This document shows, one piece after another, positions 24,475 to 41,996 of a DNA stretch of 64,000 nucleotides. Within the stretch, counting starts at the first letter, position 1, and the number at the start of each line of letters is the position of its first letter. Below the pieces are notes generated by a model. That model did not search any database and was not told the origin of the DNA. It saw only the letters and a program-made list of their open reading frames with translations. Source of the DNA: Cristatella mucedo (Eukaryota > Bryozoa > Phylactolaemata > Cristatellidae); assembly GCA_009760855.2 (NCBI GenBank), contig WPIO01000019.1, positions 2,337,501-2,401,500 of the forward strand, given 5' to 3'. Both the position numbers and the translations under genes were made by a program.

Positions 24475-24774
24475 GCTGGCGAAGTGAAGGAGCAACTTGG
24501 TCAGTAGCCAGGCTGAGCAAGCCAGTGAAGTGAAATGTAAGCCAGACTGAGGAGCTTGAAATCAATTCGATAGCGATAGTGATAGCGAGCCAGTGAAGCT
24601 CATCCCGAAGTAGTACGATGCGGTAGCTACGCGATGGACGACAGACCGGACGAACTGCTGGGTTTTACCCCTAGTGCAGACGATCAAGGACACAAGCCAG
24701 AAATCCTGAATAACGAGGATTGCCATTGTCTGGGCTAGATATCACAGATCAATATAATATTTTATGCAATTAAT

Positions 24775-24925
24775 TTGCATTGCGTCATAAGAGAACTTAA
24801 TCTCTATCCAGGCACGTAGCTTATGTCACAGAGCTCGAGCCCATGACCTGGGAAGTCTAATGCAATGACCTTGACCTCGGTCGTCATTGGCGAGTACCGT
24901 AACCATTGGGCCACACCAGGGTCGA
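24775..24925 (-). mobile_element. tRNA-headed SINE (family B)
   Basis: Same plan as 20.4 kb on the minus strand: head near CCTGGTGTGGCCCAATGGTT, B-box-like GGGCTCGAGCTC, and a LINE-like GAGATTAAGTTCTCTTATG end. Confidence 0.7.
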
Positions 24926-24929
24926 TCGT

Positions 24930-26900
24930 AATTTACCGTAAAGCGTTCGCACGAGCCGTTGGCAACTTCACTTTGATGACGTTGGTGCGACCAAAGCTTT
25001 CAAATGCCGCATTTCGTTCGTACCCACATTTTTAAGAATTAGCGAGCATCCTGCACTCCCTTTTTCATTTGCCGTCCACTGTATTTTTTTAGGCCAACGC
25101 TCTTGACGAGGGACGAAGGGCCGCGCGGTTCGTCCATTCGATGCGACCCTGGCTTATATTCGGGGCCTAGCGGAATCCCTGCGGTCGGTCGGGAAAAACG
25201 GGATGTTCGTGTGCGATTTTCGGCAAAGAGTGCGGGATTTCTGCGAAAGTTGCTCCACTGGGCCGACCATTCGAAGATGGACTCGCGAAAACTCGCCCTC
25301 GCGAAAACTCTCTTTGGCTGTCCATATTCTTTTATGACAGTGGCTCAGCCTCCGCCGGCGGGGGGGGGGGGCGGCGGCAGCTCCTGTGAGAGTCTCGCGG
25401 AGACACAGCGGGCGCACGAGCGCGGTAAACGAGACTCTGCTTTATTACTCCCAAGGGGCACATATATGGAAGCCCAATCGATCGCAGCAAACGACGCGAA
25501 ACATAATCTGCATTAGTGGCCCGACGCTTCGCAGATTCAATGGCTTAACTATTGGCCGCAGGTGAGGCACGTGCATTAGTGTCTGGCGCTTCGCGAATTA
25601 CAGCAGAAGCCGCAGGCGCACACGAGAATAAGGCACACCCAGTGTGGTAAGGCGGCAATCTTCGGTGCAGAGTAAGCCTGGTTTGAGCAAAATCCATCAT
25701 AGTAGCTTCCATATTCATAGCAACACGGCGCGTCCAGTGCAAAGGCTTCCGCTGCGGCTGCAGCCCTCCCACCGTTAGCTCAAAGTTCTCGAACGACAAG
25801 TGTGCTGCAGTCGTATGCGCGGCCGATAGATGCACCAATTTTCCTGGCCGGGCTTACAGAATGAACTATTTGGTGCTAACGTGTGGGACAGACGCGAGCT
25901 TAGATTCATATGAAAGCGACGTTCGACAAAAGTGTGGCAAAAATTTCAAGACCGAGACCGATTTGCTCGACTCTTGCAAACCTAAGGCGTGGAGATTAGC
26001 GTCTAAATGGGGAATTTAATCAGCTTGCATGCCACGCAATGAGCATCTTGGGCAATGCTCGCGAAAACATCGCGAGAAGGCAGTGGACGGGCTTCAAGGC
26101 AGAGTGTTAGCCGTCTCTGTTGGCCTTAGTTCATTTGGACTGTCATATATTTGGCCCACAGCTACTACCTCTAGGCAGTTGATGATTTGGGCTGCTGGAG
26201 ATTAAATGGCCGAGCGGGACCGATTGAGGCAGAACATTTTCAAAATATCACTGAGGCCGCAGCTGCCGCGTCCGTCGCGCATTGTCGCAAGCTCGCTTTT
26301 CTTAGCCGAATAGAACACGGAGGATGCAAATTTATTATTAGAATACGGAGGATAGGAGAATTAGAATACGGAGGCTCTTCGCGAAACAAGTCCGATGACG
26401 ACCGAATCGCTCGAGAGAGAAAATTCCTACCTCAAATTGTTAACTTACTTGCTGGCTTACAGTTTTACTTGCGATGCACCTGTTGACGCTGATGTAGACG
26501 GGCTCGAGCCTCAAAAGCCACAGGGTTACTTGCTGAATATGCCATAGGGGTGCACGCGCCGGCTTTCTTCATAGTGTCCGCAAGAAAGTCGGACGAAAGA
26601 CTTTCGAGGTTACTTCAGTAGTATCGCCCAGCGGCACCGATCCATATTTTAGGGCTGTAAACGTCATTGACTCCGGAGCAATTTTCTGTGTCGATCGTGC
26701 CCTACGAATGAGCCATACGCTTGAGTGCGTGCAGCACAATGCAGCGTGCAGCCCAATGAGTAGAGAGAGGTTGACAATGAGACACTCCTTCGCTTAAAAT
26801 AGCGAAGCATGCCGAATTTTCCAATCTCCATCGGACGTCAGCCAGAAAATGAAGATGGCGGCGAAGCATCCCAGCAGCTCTCAGCTCTGCTCGTGCAATA
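24930..26900. other. No gene recognised; GC-rich at 25.1-25.8 kb
   Basis: Contains a (G)11 run near 25362 and open frames on both strands explained by GC content. No conserved domain seen. Confidence 0.4.
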
Positions 26901-26914
26901 TGTGATTGCTCGAG

Positions 26915-27385
26915 GACCTTTACTTAGGTGTAAGGTGCTCGCACTTCAACGCGTGCAGTGGCGTAGCCATACATGGGGGGACATTTCCCGCCCCTTTCAG
27001 CAAGGTTATGACCTGGGCGGCGCTATACTCCTACGCGCCCCCAGCCGCCCCCGACCGAGAACAACCATGAAATTAGATCTTAATTCCACTCGGTAAGAAA
27101 TAGCCAATTTCGCGTTTAATGAATGATTTTGTGCAATAATTTTTCATTAATTGTGGTTCTAGCTTCTCCTACATGAACATTTCGCGGGTTTTGCCCCCCC
27201 CCGAAAATATAACAATCTGGCAGGTCTTGCCCCCTATATAAAAATTTTGGCTCCGCCGCTGAACGCGCGGGTTGTTGGTTCGAGTCCTGCAGCACGCAGT
27301 CCTTTACGACTCATCCCAAGCTGAGTGGTAGCTGCTAAGGCTTTTCTGCCGCTATGTAAAAGAAGCTATTTAACGGCCAGCCATG
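26915..27385 (+). mobile_element. tRNA-derived SINE (family A) split by a hAT-type miniature element
   Basis: The SINE head (about 26915-26955, GTGTAAGGTGCTCGCACTTC) and body (27262-27385, GGTTGTTGGTTCGAGTCCTG) are separated by a 306-bp element with terminal inverted repeats. The AACGCG(T/C)G repeat on both sides is the target duplication. Confidence 0.75.
26956..27261. mobile_element. Non-autonomous hAT-type miniature element
   Basis: 306 bp. The left end CAGTGGCGTAGCCA pairs with the complement of the right end TGGCTCCGCCGCTG. The 8-bp target duplication is AACGCGTG (26948-26955) and AACGCGCG (27262-27269). G-rich left and C-rich right subterminal sequence, no coding capacity. An 8-bp duplication and a CAGTGGCG-type end fit the hAT superfamily. 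Confidence 0.75.
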
Positions 27386-29289
27386 ACTTGACCTTTACTA
27401 GTATTGCCAACCGTTTCTATTGGCATGATACCTCGCGAAGATAATTATGTTAAGAGACTTTTTAGAAATTTACAACTTTTCCGGCCTACACAATTTTATT
27501 TTAGCGGGTACACCTCTCTCCGAGATCTTTCTGTAGATTTTTAATTTTTCAATCAAGCCAATTTCTCGTGTATTTGCAGTGATTTTCCATGCAGGGATTT
27601 TTACTTTGTCCTCAATTTTCTGTTGGCTCCCAAATTATACCTTCCAAACAACGAGATGCTTTCGTCTATGCGATCGACGTTGATGCCTGCCTATGTATTT
27701 TATATGTGCTTTTCTTTGGGCTGTCTTTAAATATTTTCAAATAGTGTTCACGAAACTCTAGTATGCCTCGCTTGGCAGACACATGCTCTTATTACCAGAA
27801 TGGAATAGCAGCCGCTGCAGCTGCGGCCATACTGCAATGATTTTTTTTAGAGCCGGCGTAGTTTAGTTTTAGATCTATTCGCCTGACTGTCTCTCACGTC
27901 CATCATACTTTTAAGGTTCCACTTCGACAATGACTTCAGAAATTCAAATGAATTTAATTGCTTAATTATCAAGAAGTTCAGTTATTTAACAACACTAAAT
28001 GATCCGGTTGTCTAGCTTTCCACAGTAGTGCACCAGATTCCTTACAATATGACTGCCTATCAATGAACGCGATTAATTTTGTCGACGCAATAATCGCAGA
28101 GAATTTTTCGACAAATTTCCAGTTTGGCAATCGATGCGGACAAGCAGCAAAGCTCTAGCACAGCTGCTCGTTTTCATGCAGCGATGGAAAGTCTCCAGAA
28201 ACAGTAGGTGATTTCTTAGAGGGAGAAACCTCAGTTCCTGCAAATGGGTTAAGAAGATGCGAGATGCCAACTTCAGCGGGCGGCGAACCAAAAGAAGCAG
28301 CCAGCTTGATTGGATGGCATGAGCAAAGAAAGCAGAGAACGCAATTCCCAGAACATGTTAACCTCTTCGAAGACTTTCAGACAAACCCATAAAATGTTAC
28401 ACGCCTATTCGATATGCGTGATGTTAGAATATTTAAGTCCGCTGAGAGGCCGCTAAGTAACGTAACGACAATCCACTTTTTTTTAAGCGTTTGATCTCCG
28501 ATATTTAAGTTGACAATTGACCGCCCACTTGAAATTCTAATCCTTTTAATTTCATTTACATTCAAATTTTGCTTACATTCGCGAAATCGTGTCTCTTTTC
28601 ACTTGTTAATGGGTAATTTAAATACGATTAGTATCCAGGTTGACAAATTATCCTTACTGTGAGTTACGGTCTTGCTTGAAGCAGGTCAGCTCAGTGGGTG
28701 CTTGAAGCTGAATGAAAGAAACTCTGTGAACAAAAATGCAATAACTTTATAGTAGTGCTGACCAATTGGGCCGGGTCATTGCAAAGCTCTCGCAAGCAGC
28801 AACCCGAACTCGGTCCAGAAAGCTGACACCGCCACAATAGATCTCATTTAGATAAAGCTTCTATCAGCGACGCTCAAGCTACTGGCTTATGTAACTAGGC
28901 CGGGACCATGTGCATGCACTCTAGTCAAATTGTGTCGCGGAATCCCCTGAAATTAGACAGCAGTCGGAAAGAAGAGGCAAAGCCAGTATTTTGCAAAGGA
29001 GTCTAAACATGGAGGACCATGGAGGAGCTGGAGAATACAAGTACCAAAGCACCTGTTTAGAATGACCCTTCATACATGACGCGGCTGCAAAGAAACGAAA
29101 ACGATAACTTGCCCATTTTCGCTTCGTATTAAAACCATTGTCTAACTCCACTGCCAGAGATTCTGTATATGTTTGACATCTATCCAAGTTCCAGGTTATG
29201 TAAGTCACCAAAAAAGTGCTTGGAAATATGTCACTATGCACATACTTGATGACGCGACGAAAGTACAGGAAGCCCATCTGCCAGTTGCA

Positions 29290-29405
29290 ACTGGTTATTG
29301 CAGCTTATAGGCAGCTTATAGGCAGTTCATAGGCAGCTTATAGGCAGCTTTTATTCAGCTTCTAGGCAGCTTATAGGCAGGTTTTAGGCAGCTTCTAGGC
29401 AGCTT
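29290..29405. repeat. Minisatellite, about 11-bp unit
   Basis: About ten copies of TAGGCAGCTTA with variants such as TAGGCAGTTCA and TAGGCAGGTTT. Confidence 0.9.
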
Positions 29406-30454
29406 GATTGTTTTCGGCCACATAGACATGTCGACGACATTTTCCAAGAGCTGGGAACAAAGTTACTGTTGATGGATCTGGCTCACCTACCAAATACAAT
29501 CATAGTCGGTCGTAACAGAATTGGAAATACTGTACTGTGCTTTCGTAACAGCGATGTCGATAAATGCAATTTCCTGATCGCATTCGCTAGTTCTACCTCC
29601 ATTCTAGCACGTGCTCGAGCAGTAGCCAGTTGGCCACTCGAGCCTGCAGCTCGACGTCATTGACATCTCAAGATAGAGGGCCGTTCTTGAGGAGACTTTT
29701 TTCGTCAACTAATTCTATTCTGGATCCGGTACTGCTGTCTCTTATGGAAAAGCCAGAGAAACTCTCGGAGCTGAAGGCACGTCAGTCTGATGCATTCAGC
29801 TGTGCTTCTGTTTAGCTTGGCAATCCCTTACTACGTTCAACATCTTGACTAGCTAGTTAGCACTCACTTGCTTTGACAGAACGTACCTGTATTGACGAGA
29901 AGTGATGGATTACCCAAGTATTTGGGCAGAGCCGTGGTGCTAAAAGAAAGGAGCGTGACCTTTGTACTGAGTATCTTAGCTTGATATGCAGGATGGATGA
30001 GCACCGTCGGCTTCGAGCTGCTACATGGCTGCCTCCTCCACAGCCCGAGAGCCGATTCAGGGCTATGGCTAGGATGGATTCAGACCCTGACCTTGTTTCA
30101 GGCAGCCACTCATAGGAAGGCTGAAGAGAAGTCGCACAACACGAAAAACTGCCACTCCGATTGGTCCAAGAGGGGGCGAGAGTCGATAGGTCCCCCTCCT
30201 ATAACCCGATGTATGGCCAGGGCTGCTTGGCGTTTGGCCTTGTTCCTGCACTCTGTAGCCCTGCCTGCCTGTAGATACTTCTGCTGATATCGATCTCACA
30301 ACCATAATTATGTTTAGAATTGTGGATACACTTGTGCAAAAGAAGTCACGTGTTCATTTTGCTGTTCTAGTTAGGTGCTGACATCCATTTGCTTTTATAG
30401 ACAACAGCACAGTAGTGCCTAAGCTCAAAATCGGATGGACTAATTCCATTCTCG

Positions 30455-30555
30455 ACCGAGGTCGTTGGTTTGAATCCTGCTGTGGGCGATCCTTTATTGC
30501 CAACTGCAATATTACTGCTATACAAATGAGACTGCTAAATCAGCTATTTTCTCTC
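30455..30555 (+). mobile_element. tRNA-derived SINE (family A), partial
   Basis: GACCGAGGTCGTTGGTTTGA then GTGGGCGATCCTTTATTGCC and CTGCTAAATCAGCTATT. Internal deletion in the middle. Confidence 0.75.
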
Positions 30556-31398
30556 TCTCCCCCATCCCAAATCCCAGCATTCCTTCCTGACCTCTATGCA
30601 AACCTTCCTACCTGACCTATATCCTGCCACTCTGCCGGTCTTTGTTGGTGAGCAGTTGCTACAAACTAGCTGGAGCTGACATCTGTACGATCGATTGAGG
30701 CTAAACAAGAGCTTTTACTCTGTGTGAGTGGTAAAATTTTATTTCACAGATTGCCAGAAATTTTTGGAGCCATTAATGGTGACCAACTGTGCAGCCCGAG
30801 AGGCAAAGACATAATGCACTAGGATGTGCTGCAGGGTGGAGCTGGGTGCTGATGCAACTTCGCAGCAATCGGAGGAGGCATCTATAGTCATCCTTATCAG
30901 ATGGCCACGGTTGGCAAGCACATGCTCAATGGGGGTAGCAGGGGCTGCAGCATTCGACTGCCGACCTTCGCCAGTCAGTAGGCGAGGTATGGGTCAAGGT
31001 CAGTAGGCGAGGAGGTCCGTGGGGCTGCTGCAGTGGAAGCAGAGGGCAGTCGCATATGCTGCCACCCTCCCCTGTCGGCCAGGCTGCACTAGCGCTAGCC
31101 ATGCTCTGTGCAGCAGCTGCCTCCGCCGCCTTTCTCATCACGTTGGGGGTTAGCAAAGAGCTCAGGTGGGGAATGCAGCTGTCAGTCACGTTTCGTACGA
31201 TAAGGATATCGGTAGTCGGCCTCCACCGTGCGGGCCGGAGTCCACGAGGCCCATCTTTAGGCAGGGCTTAAGCTTGTCAAATCTTTTCGACTGCTGAAAG
31301 GTGCCGTCACTGCTGGACGTACGTACTGCCACTGCACGACTGATCTGAGCCTACCCCGTGGAAGTGTGGCATCGGCCGTTAAATCATTATCACCTGTG

Positions 31399-31510
31399 AG
31401 CAGCAGCAGCAGCAGCAACAGCAGCTGTTGCTGCTGCTGCTGCTGCTAAACCAGGCGTAACCCTGCTTCAGCAGCAGCAACAGCTGCTGCTGAAGCAGGC
31501 GTAACCCTGC
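31399..31510. repeat. CAG/CTG palindromes with duplicated flank
   Basis: A run of CAG units meets a run of CTG units around a 3-base centre (31399-31448). A second CAG/CTG hairpin lies at 31466-31495. CAGGCGTAACCCTGC follows each hairpin (near 31451 and 31497). Confidence 0.9.
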
Positions 31511-31632
31511 CTGCCAGTCAGCCAGTCGGGATTATGCTCATGATTCACGTTAGGTCGGCGACCATTGTTGACACACAAAAGCCATCAGATCGGCTGCTCA
31601 GCCAGCCGCACATGGCTGGGCTCCTTCGGTGT

Positions 31633-31716
31633 TCTCTCTCTCTCTCTCTCTCTTGCTCTCTCTCTCTCTCTTGCTCTCTCTCTCTTTCTATCTATCTATC
31701 TCTCACGCACGCACAC

Positions 31717-31798
<82 letters not shown>

Positions 31799-31803
31799 CG
31801 CGC
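31633..31803. repeat. (CT)n then (CA)n microsatellites ahead of the mucin-like gene
   Basis: CT tract 31633-31687 and CA tract about 31721-31798, ending some 85 bases before the ATG at 31884. Position suggests core promoter or 5' untranslated region. Confidence 0.95.
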
Positions 31804-31883
31804 GCACACTTTCCCATCGTCGCTTCTGACAGCTAGGAGCAGCCGGTAGTCGGAGAAGGCCGGAGGCTGCTCCTCTGCTAAAA

Positions 31884-38257
<6,374 letters not shown>

Positions 38258-39154
38258 CAGGCTGCAGTCAACACCACATCCCAGTGCCCGGAAGTGACAC
38301 GATGCCACCAAGCGGTACACGCCTTGTGTCTCCTCCGGTTTTTCGCCTTCGCACAAGCACGCAGCTTCCGGCCGCAGATGACCTGGCTGACGTGCGATCG
38401 GCGGGCGATCGGCTGGGACGCGCCGCTCGCACCTGCTCGCGAGCCGACACACGTGAGTGCTTCGGCAGGGCTGTTGCCTCGGCACGACCATCCTGGGTGA
38501 CTACCAGTGCGTGCCTGCGATGTGAGTGGCTGCAACACAGAGGACTCTCAGCCTCGCCCCGTGGCGGCCCAAGCGGCGGAGGGTCAGGCACACGCTGCTG
38601 CCTGCGCCAGGTGCTGCCTATTGTGCAGGTTGCAAAGGACAACACCTCGAAGTCGAGCATGTAATGGCTGCCGCGATTTCTGGGGATTGGCAGGGAGCAT
38701 AGCCCTCTCCCTACTGCCGATCAAGCATGCTGGACCCGGCAGTCGAGCGCTCACTGCCGAAACGGAGAGGTACTATGCTGGTTAGGCATGCGGGATCTGA
38801 GCAAAAAGGCCAATCACCCGTGCCGGATTCGAGCAGTACCGCTGGCTGACTCGATGGCTGACTCGCTGATCGTCTCAGCTTCCATGTTCTTCCCGGTTGC
38901 ATTGCCTTCTGCAAGTCGTCTGTCTGCCTGCTCAGCCGCCAAGCAACTGTCCAAGCTCTAGTATGGTACAACGTACGCTTTCTGGCGAGCTATGACCACC
39001 GGTTCGAGCAATCTCAGTGGATAGCCGGCCGGAGGGTCGGCAGTCTCCACAAACAGTGTGACGTTGCACTTCCACAGCTGCGTCAGCGTTAGCGTCACTT
39101 CAGTTTCCGTGATACTTACGTCGATCGAAGCACCTCTATAGTCTAGACCTATAA

Positions 39155-39160
39155 AATAAA
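39155..39160 (+). other. Possible poly(A) signal for the mucin-like gene
   Basis: AATAAA about 900 bases after the stop at 38257 on the same strand. No nearer perfect AATAAA noted. Confidence 0.3.
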
Positions 39161-39694
39161 TGCGCTGCCTCTGTCAGCGCCACGTAATGGAACCAAGTGT
39201 GGCAGCAGAAGCATGATCGCCGCATGCTAGGCTGGCTGGCTGGCATGAGGCAGACAGGCCGACAGAGAAGCACCGAAACTAGTGTGTGCACGCACACTGG
39301 CACTGGGCTGGCACATTTAACGTGCTCCTGAGCTCTCGAGAGTGCAGCGAGAGGTCAAGCACTGTGTCATCTGAAAGAAACTTTGATCGAGGCTTGCTCT
39401 TAGGAGCCGATCAATCATCTCGAGCTGTGCCGAAAGCATCCCGGCCTTCCGGCTTCTGGCTAGCATGCCCCAACCCTGCATCCGGTAGGTCGTTGGCTAC
39501 TCGATGGAACGAAATTCCTCCTGCCACACGATCCCAAAAACGCAACGCTCGGAGAGTCGAACGTGTGCATTCGTCTTCCTGCTGTAGCTTAAGGAGAATG
39601 ATCAGCAGAGCCTCAAAGCAATTTGAGCAGCTTGAGTCCGAAATGATAAAAGCCACTCCATGTCAGAAAATATGGTAGGCCATAAAACGGAATG

Positions 39695-39868
39695 TAAAGG
39701 CTAGCTGATTTAACTTACTCGTTTATATAGCGACAGAAAACCCCCAATGGCTGTCACCACCAGCTTGCTGTGGGCACTAAGGGATCGCCCACTGGAGGAT
39801 TCGAACCCACGACCTGTGGCGTGAAGAGCGATCGATCACCTTACCCCTGGGCTAAGACTCAGAGGCAT
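39695..39868 (-). mobile_element. tRNA-derived SINE (family A)
   Basis: Minus-strand copy: GCTAGCTGATTTAACTTACT, then the complement of the B box at GGATTCGAACCCACGACC and the head near 39840-39865. Confidence 0.8.
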
Positions 39869-40117
39869 TGTCCGCGGTAAGGAAGATAATAACTCAGCAA
39901 TGAATTGAGAAAAACGCCACCAGCTTTCCGACAGTGACGCCTACCAGGGCCAGCCTTTCCATAGAGGTACGACGACCCGTTGCCTTGGCTGAATGCTCCT
40001 TCACCACTAGCGACACGGAGCGAAGCCAGCTGCTGGCTTGGCGCCGGCTGACCGATATAAACCTGCTGCCGCGTCCCTTGGTAAGGAAGTAAAAATAGTA
40101 TGATAATAATAATAATA

Positions 40118-40800
40118 ATAATAATAAGACATTTGTATTGCACCCCCAGAGAGCTAAAACTCTTTCTATGCACTTGACGTAACGTGCATAGGAAGCAATG
40201 AATTAGCTAATCAACCTACATGATTTTGAACTTTCGTGCGGCCCGTGAGTGCGTCTAGTAAATAGAAATTAAGGCCGATTCGCAAACAGGTGCTGACCGA
40301 TGGGAAATACATATTTCTAATTATGAATTCCCAAGAAATTTCCCTTTGTGAATTTGCACTCCGGAGCCACGAGGAGAGTGAAAGCTGCATTAAATCGTTT
40401 TGAGGTCGCAGAGGAACAGCCAAGCCACAGGAGTCAGTAGAGCAGGTGCATCTATGTGAAGCCCAATCACTAAGTATTTCGGATGGAGGGGCCGAAGCGA
40501 GAAAATCAAAGTGGGTGACACAACCTTGAAGTTGATAACCTGCTCGATGGGGAGCCAGTGTAGGTCGGAGAGAATTGGTCAAATTGGCTACTTTGCACAG
40601 CTGACCGAGCCATTCTGGCCGAGCCCATTTTGAAGTTCTGGCTACCAATTTCAGAGTAACACTAGGCTTGCCTTTAGTCAGTAAGTGGTTTTTATCATCA
40701 TTCAATTTGAGAAAGTCTTCAGCAATCCAAAGATATGCCAAAGACATCGGACGAAGACGCCGGTCAAATAGCTGAGTGTGTGGTTAAATGGTGCATCTAG
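40118..40800 (-). mobile_element. LINE family 1, degraded
   Basis: (AATAAT)n tail at 40104-40127 followed by antisense RT C-terminal sequence. Encodes remnants such as [19 protein letters not shown] on the minus strand. Confidence 0.7.
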
Positions 40801-40865
40801 TCAAATGAAAAATTGCGATAGAACAGGTGGTCAGCTCTGCACATGGGCACATTCAAGTAAAAACT

Positions 40866-40946
40866 TTACAGCAAATGTAAAGCGCCTAGAAAGAGATTAA
40901 GTTCTCTGAGGGTGCTTTATCAAGTGAATTATTATTATTATTATTA
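40866..40946 (+). mobile_element. LINE family 1, solo 3' end
   Basis: Only the last 80 bases: CAGCAAATGTAAAGCGCCTA, the conserved hairpin-like end and an (ATT)n tail. Confidence 0.75.
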
Positions 40947-41134
40947 AAAACAAAAAGCTTCGCAGACCAAATCTGGCTGCTTATTTTTTGAAAAAGCATG
41001 GCAGAAATGCTAGGAGAGAATTTAGGTAAAGGCAATTTCGGAAGAGGGCAGCCGATGGAAAAAGAACTACAGGGGTCTTGCAAGTATAGGAAGACGTTGG
41101 AGGACGGCGAAGCAGTCCAGCCAATCCTTAGAAG

Positions 41135-41423
41135 CAGTGGCAAAGCCAAAATATTCATGGGGGGAAGAACACCAATTTTTTTTTAAGGGACAACACCAAA
41201 ATAATGATGACGTACGTGGGGCTAGACCAGCAACTATGAAAAATTATAGTGAAAATCATAGCGTTTATTAGACGTGAACCCATCGGTTGCTCATCGACAG
41301 TAATTACGACGTAATTTTGCCTTTGGTGACGGTCGTGGGGGTCTTGGAATAGGGGGTCCGGGGTCGCTGCCCTACGGTAAGGGGGCAAATGCCCCTAGCC
41401 CGCCCCTTCTGGCTCAGCCACAT
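41135..41423. mobile_element. Non-autonomous hAT-type miniature element, second copy
   Basis: Left end CAGTGGCAAAGCCA, right end TGGCTCAGCCACAT. Flanking 8-mers CTTAGAAG (41127-41134) and CTTCGAAG (41424-41431) match at seven of eight bases. Same G-rich/C-rich subterminal pattern as 26956-27261. Confidence 0.65.
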
Positions 41424-41539
41424 CTTCGAAGGACTGTTATGCAGATCAATTCTGCCGCTCATGCCCCATCTATTATGCTATTATGCTATTATGCTTTGCG
41501 TATTGCCACTAATTGACTAATTGACACTTTGCGTATTGC

Positions 41540-41640
41540 CACTAATCATTTGGTAATGCTTTCTTTACTACATCCGTAAAGTGCCTAGAAAAAGATTCAG
41601 CTCTCTGAGGGCACTATATACAAATGTATAATTATTATTG
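41540..41640 (+). mobile_element. LINE family 1, diverged 3' end
   Basis: GTGCCTAGAAAAAGATTCAG with a CTCTCTGAGGGCAC end and an ATTATTATT tail. A second diverged 3' end of the same type lies at about 42230-42346. Confidence 0.65.
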
Positions 41641-41871
41641 TACCCCTTTTCGCGACGCCCGGGTGGTGGTTAAGGATAACCTACAGACTAAGAACACAGC
41701 AGCACTCACCGCCGATGATCTGACCACCAAGTTTTTGAGTGGCTGGAACAAAATGTGGTTGGGTGAGTGTGCTAGCTCATTAGTACGACATTCAGTTGTC
41801 AGTATGGACAGCATTTGACTTGTCACGGACTGTCATCAAGTAGGGAGCGTTTTTATTTCATCAGGATGCCA

Positions 41872-41996
41872 CTAGCCGGCTATGAATCTACAGTGAGAGG
41901 ACTCAGCAAGAGTCAAATGATATAAGTTTCCATGAGGGAGTAAGAACTTAGACTCCATCCAATTCTGTTTTGAAACACCGGGCAGCCACCGGTTGT
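41872..41996 (-). CDS. PGGHG: Candidate PGGHG last exon
   Basis: Frame reads DNRWLPGVSKQNWMESKFLL then PHGNLYHLTLAES and ends at TAG 41872-41874. Phase fits exon 9 (G + AC). Similarity to the family's C-terminal beta domain (human LSLLPGHKVSF) is faint and the acceptor has a poor pyrimidine tract. One more exon between this and 43083 is likely. Confidence 0.3.

Larger units (their letters stand above)
27390..31390. other. No gene recognised
   Basis: Mostly unique-looking sequence apart from the minisatellite at 29.3 kb and the SINE at 30.5 kb. Minus-strand 30740-30920 reads STLQHILVHYVFASRAAQL, which recalls the Cys/His end of some LINE proteins, too weak to call. Confidence 0.4.

Noticed and set aside
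25103-25516. 137-codon plus frame (RGSSIRCDPGLYSGPSGIPA)
   Set aside because: Includes a poly-Gly run from a G11 tract, no domain, open frame on the other strand as well.
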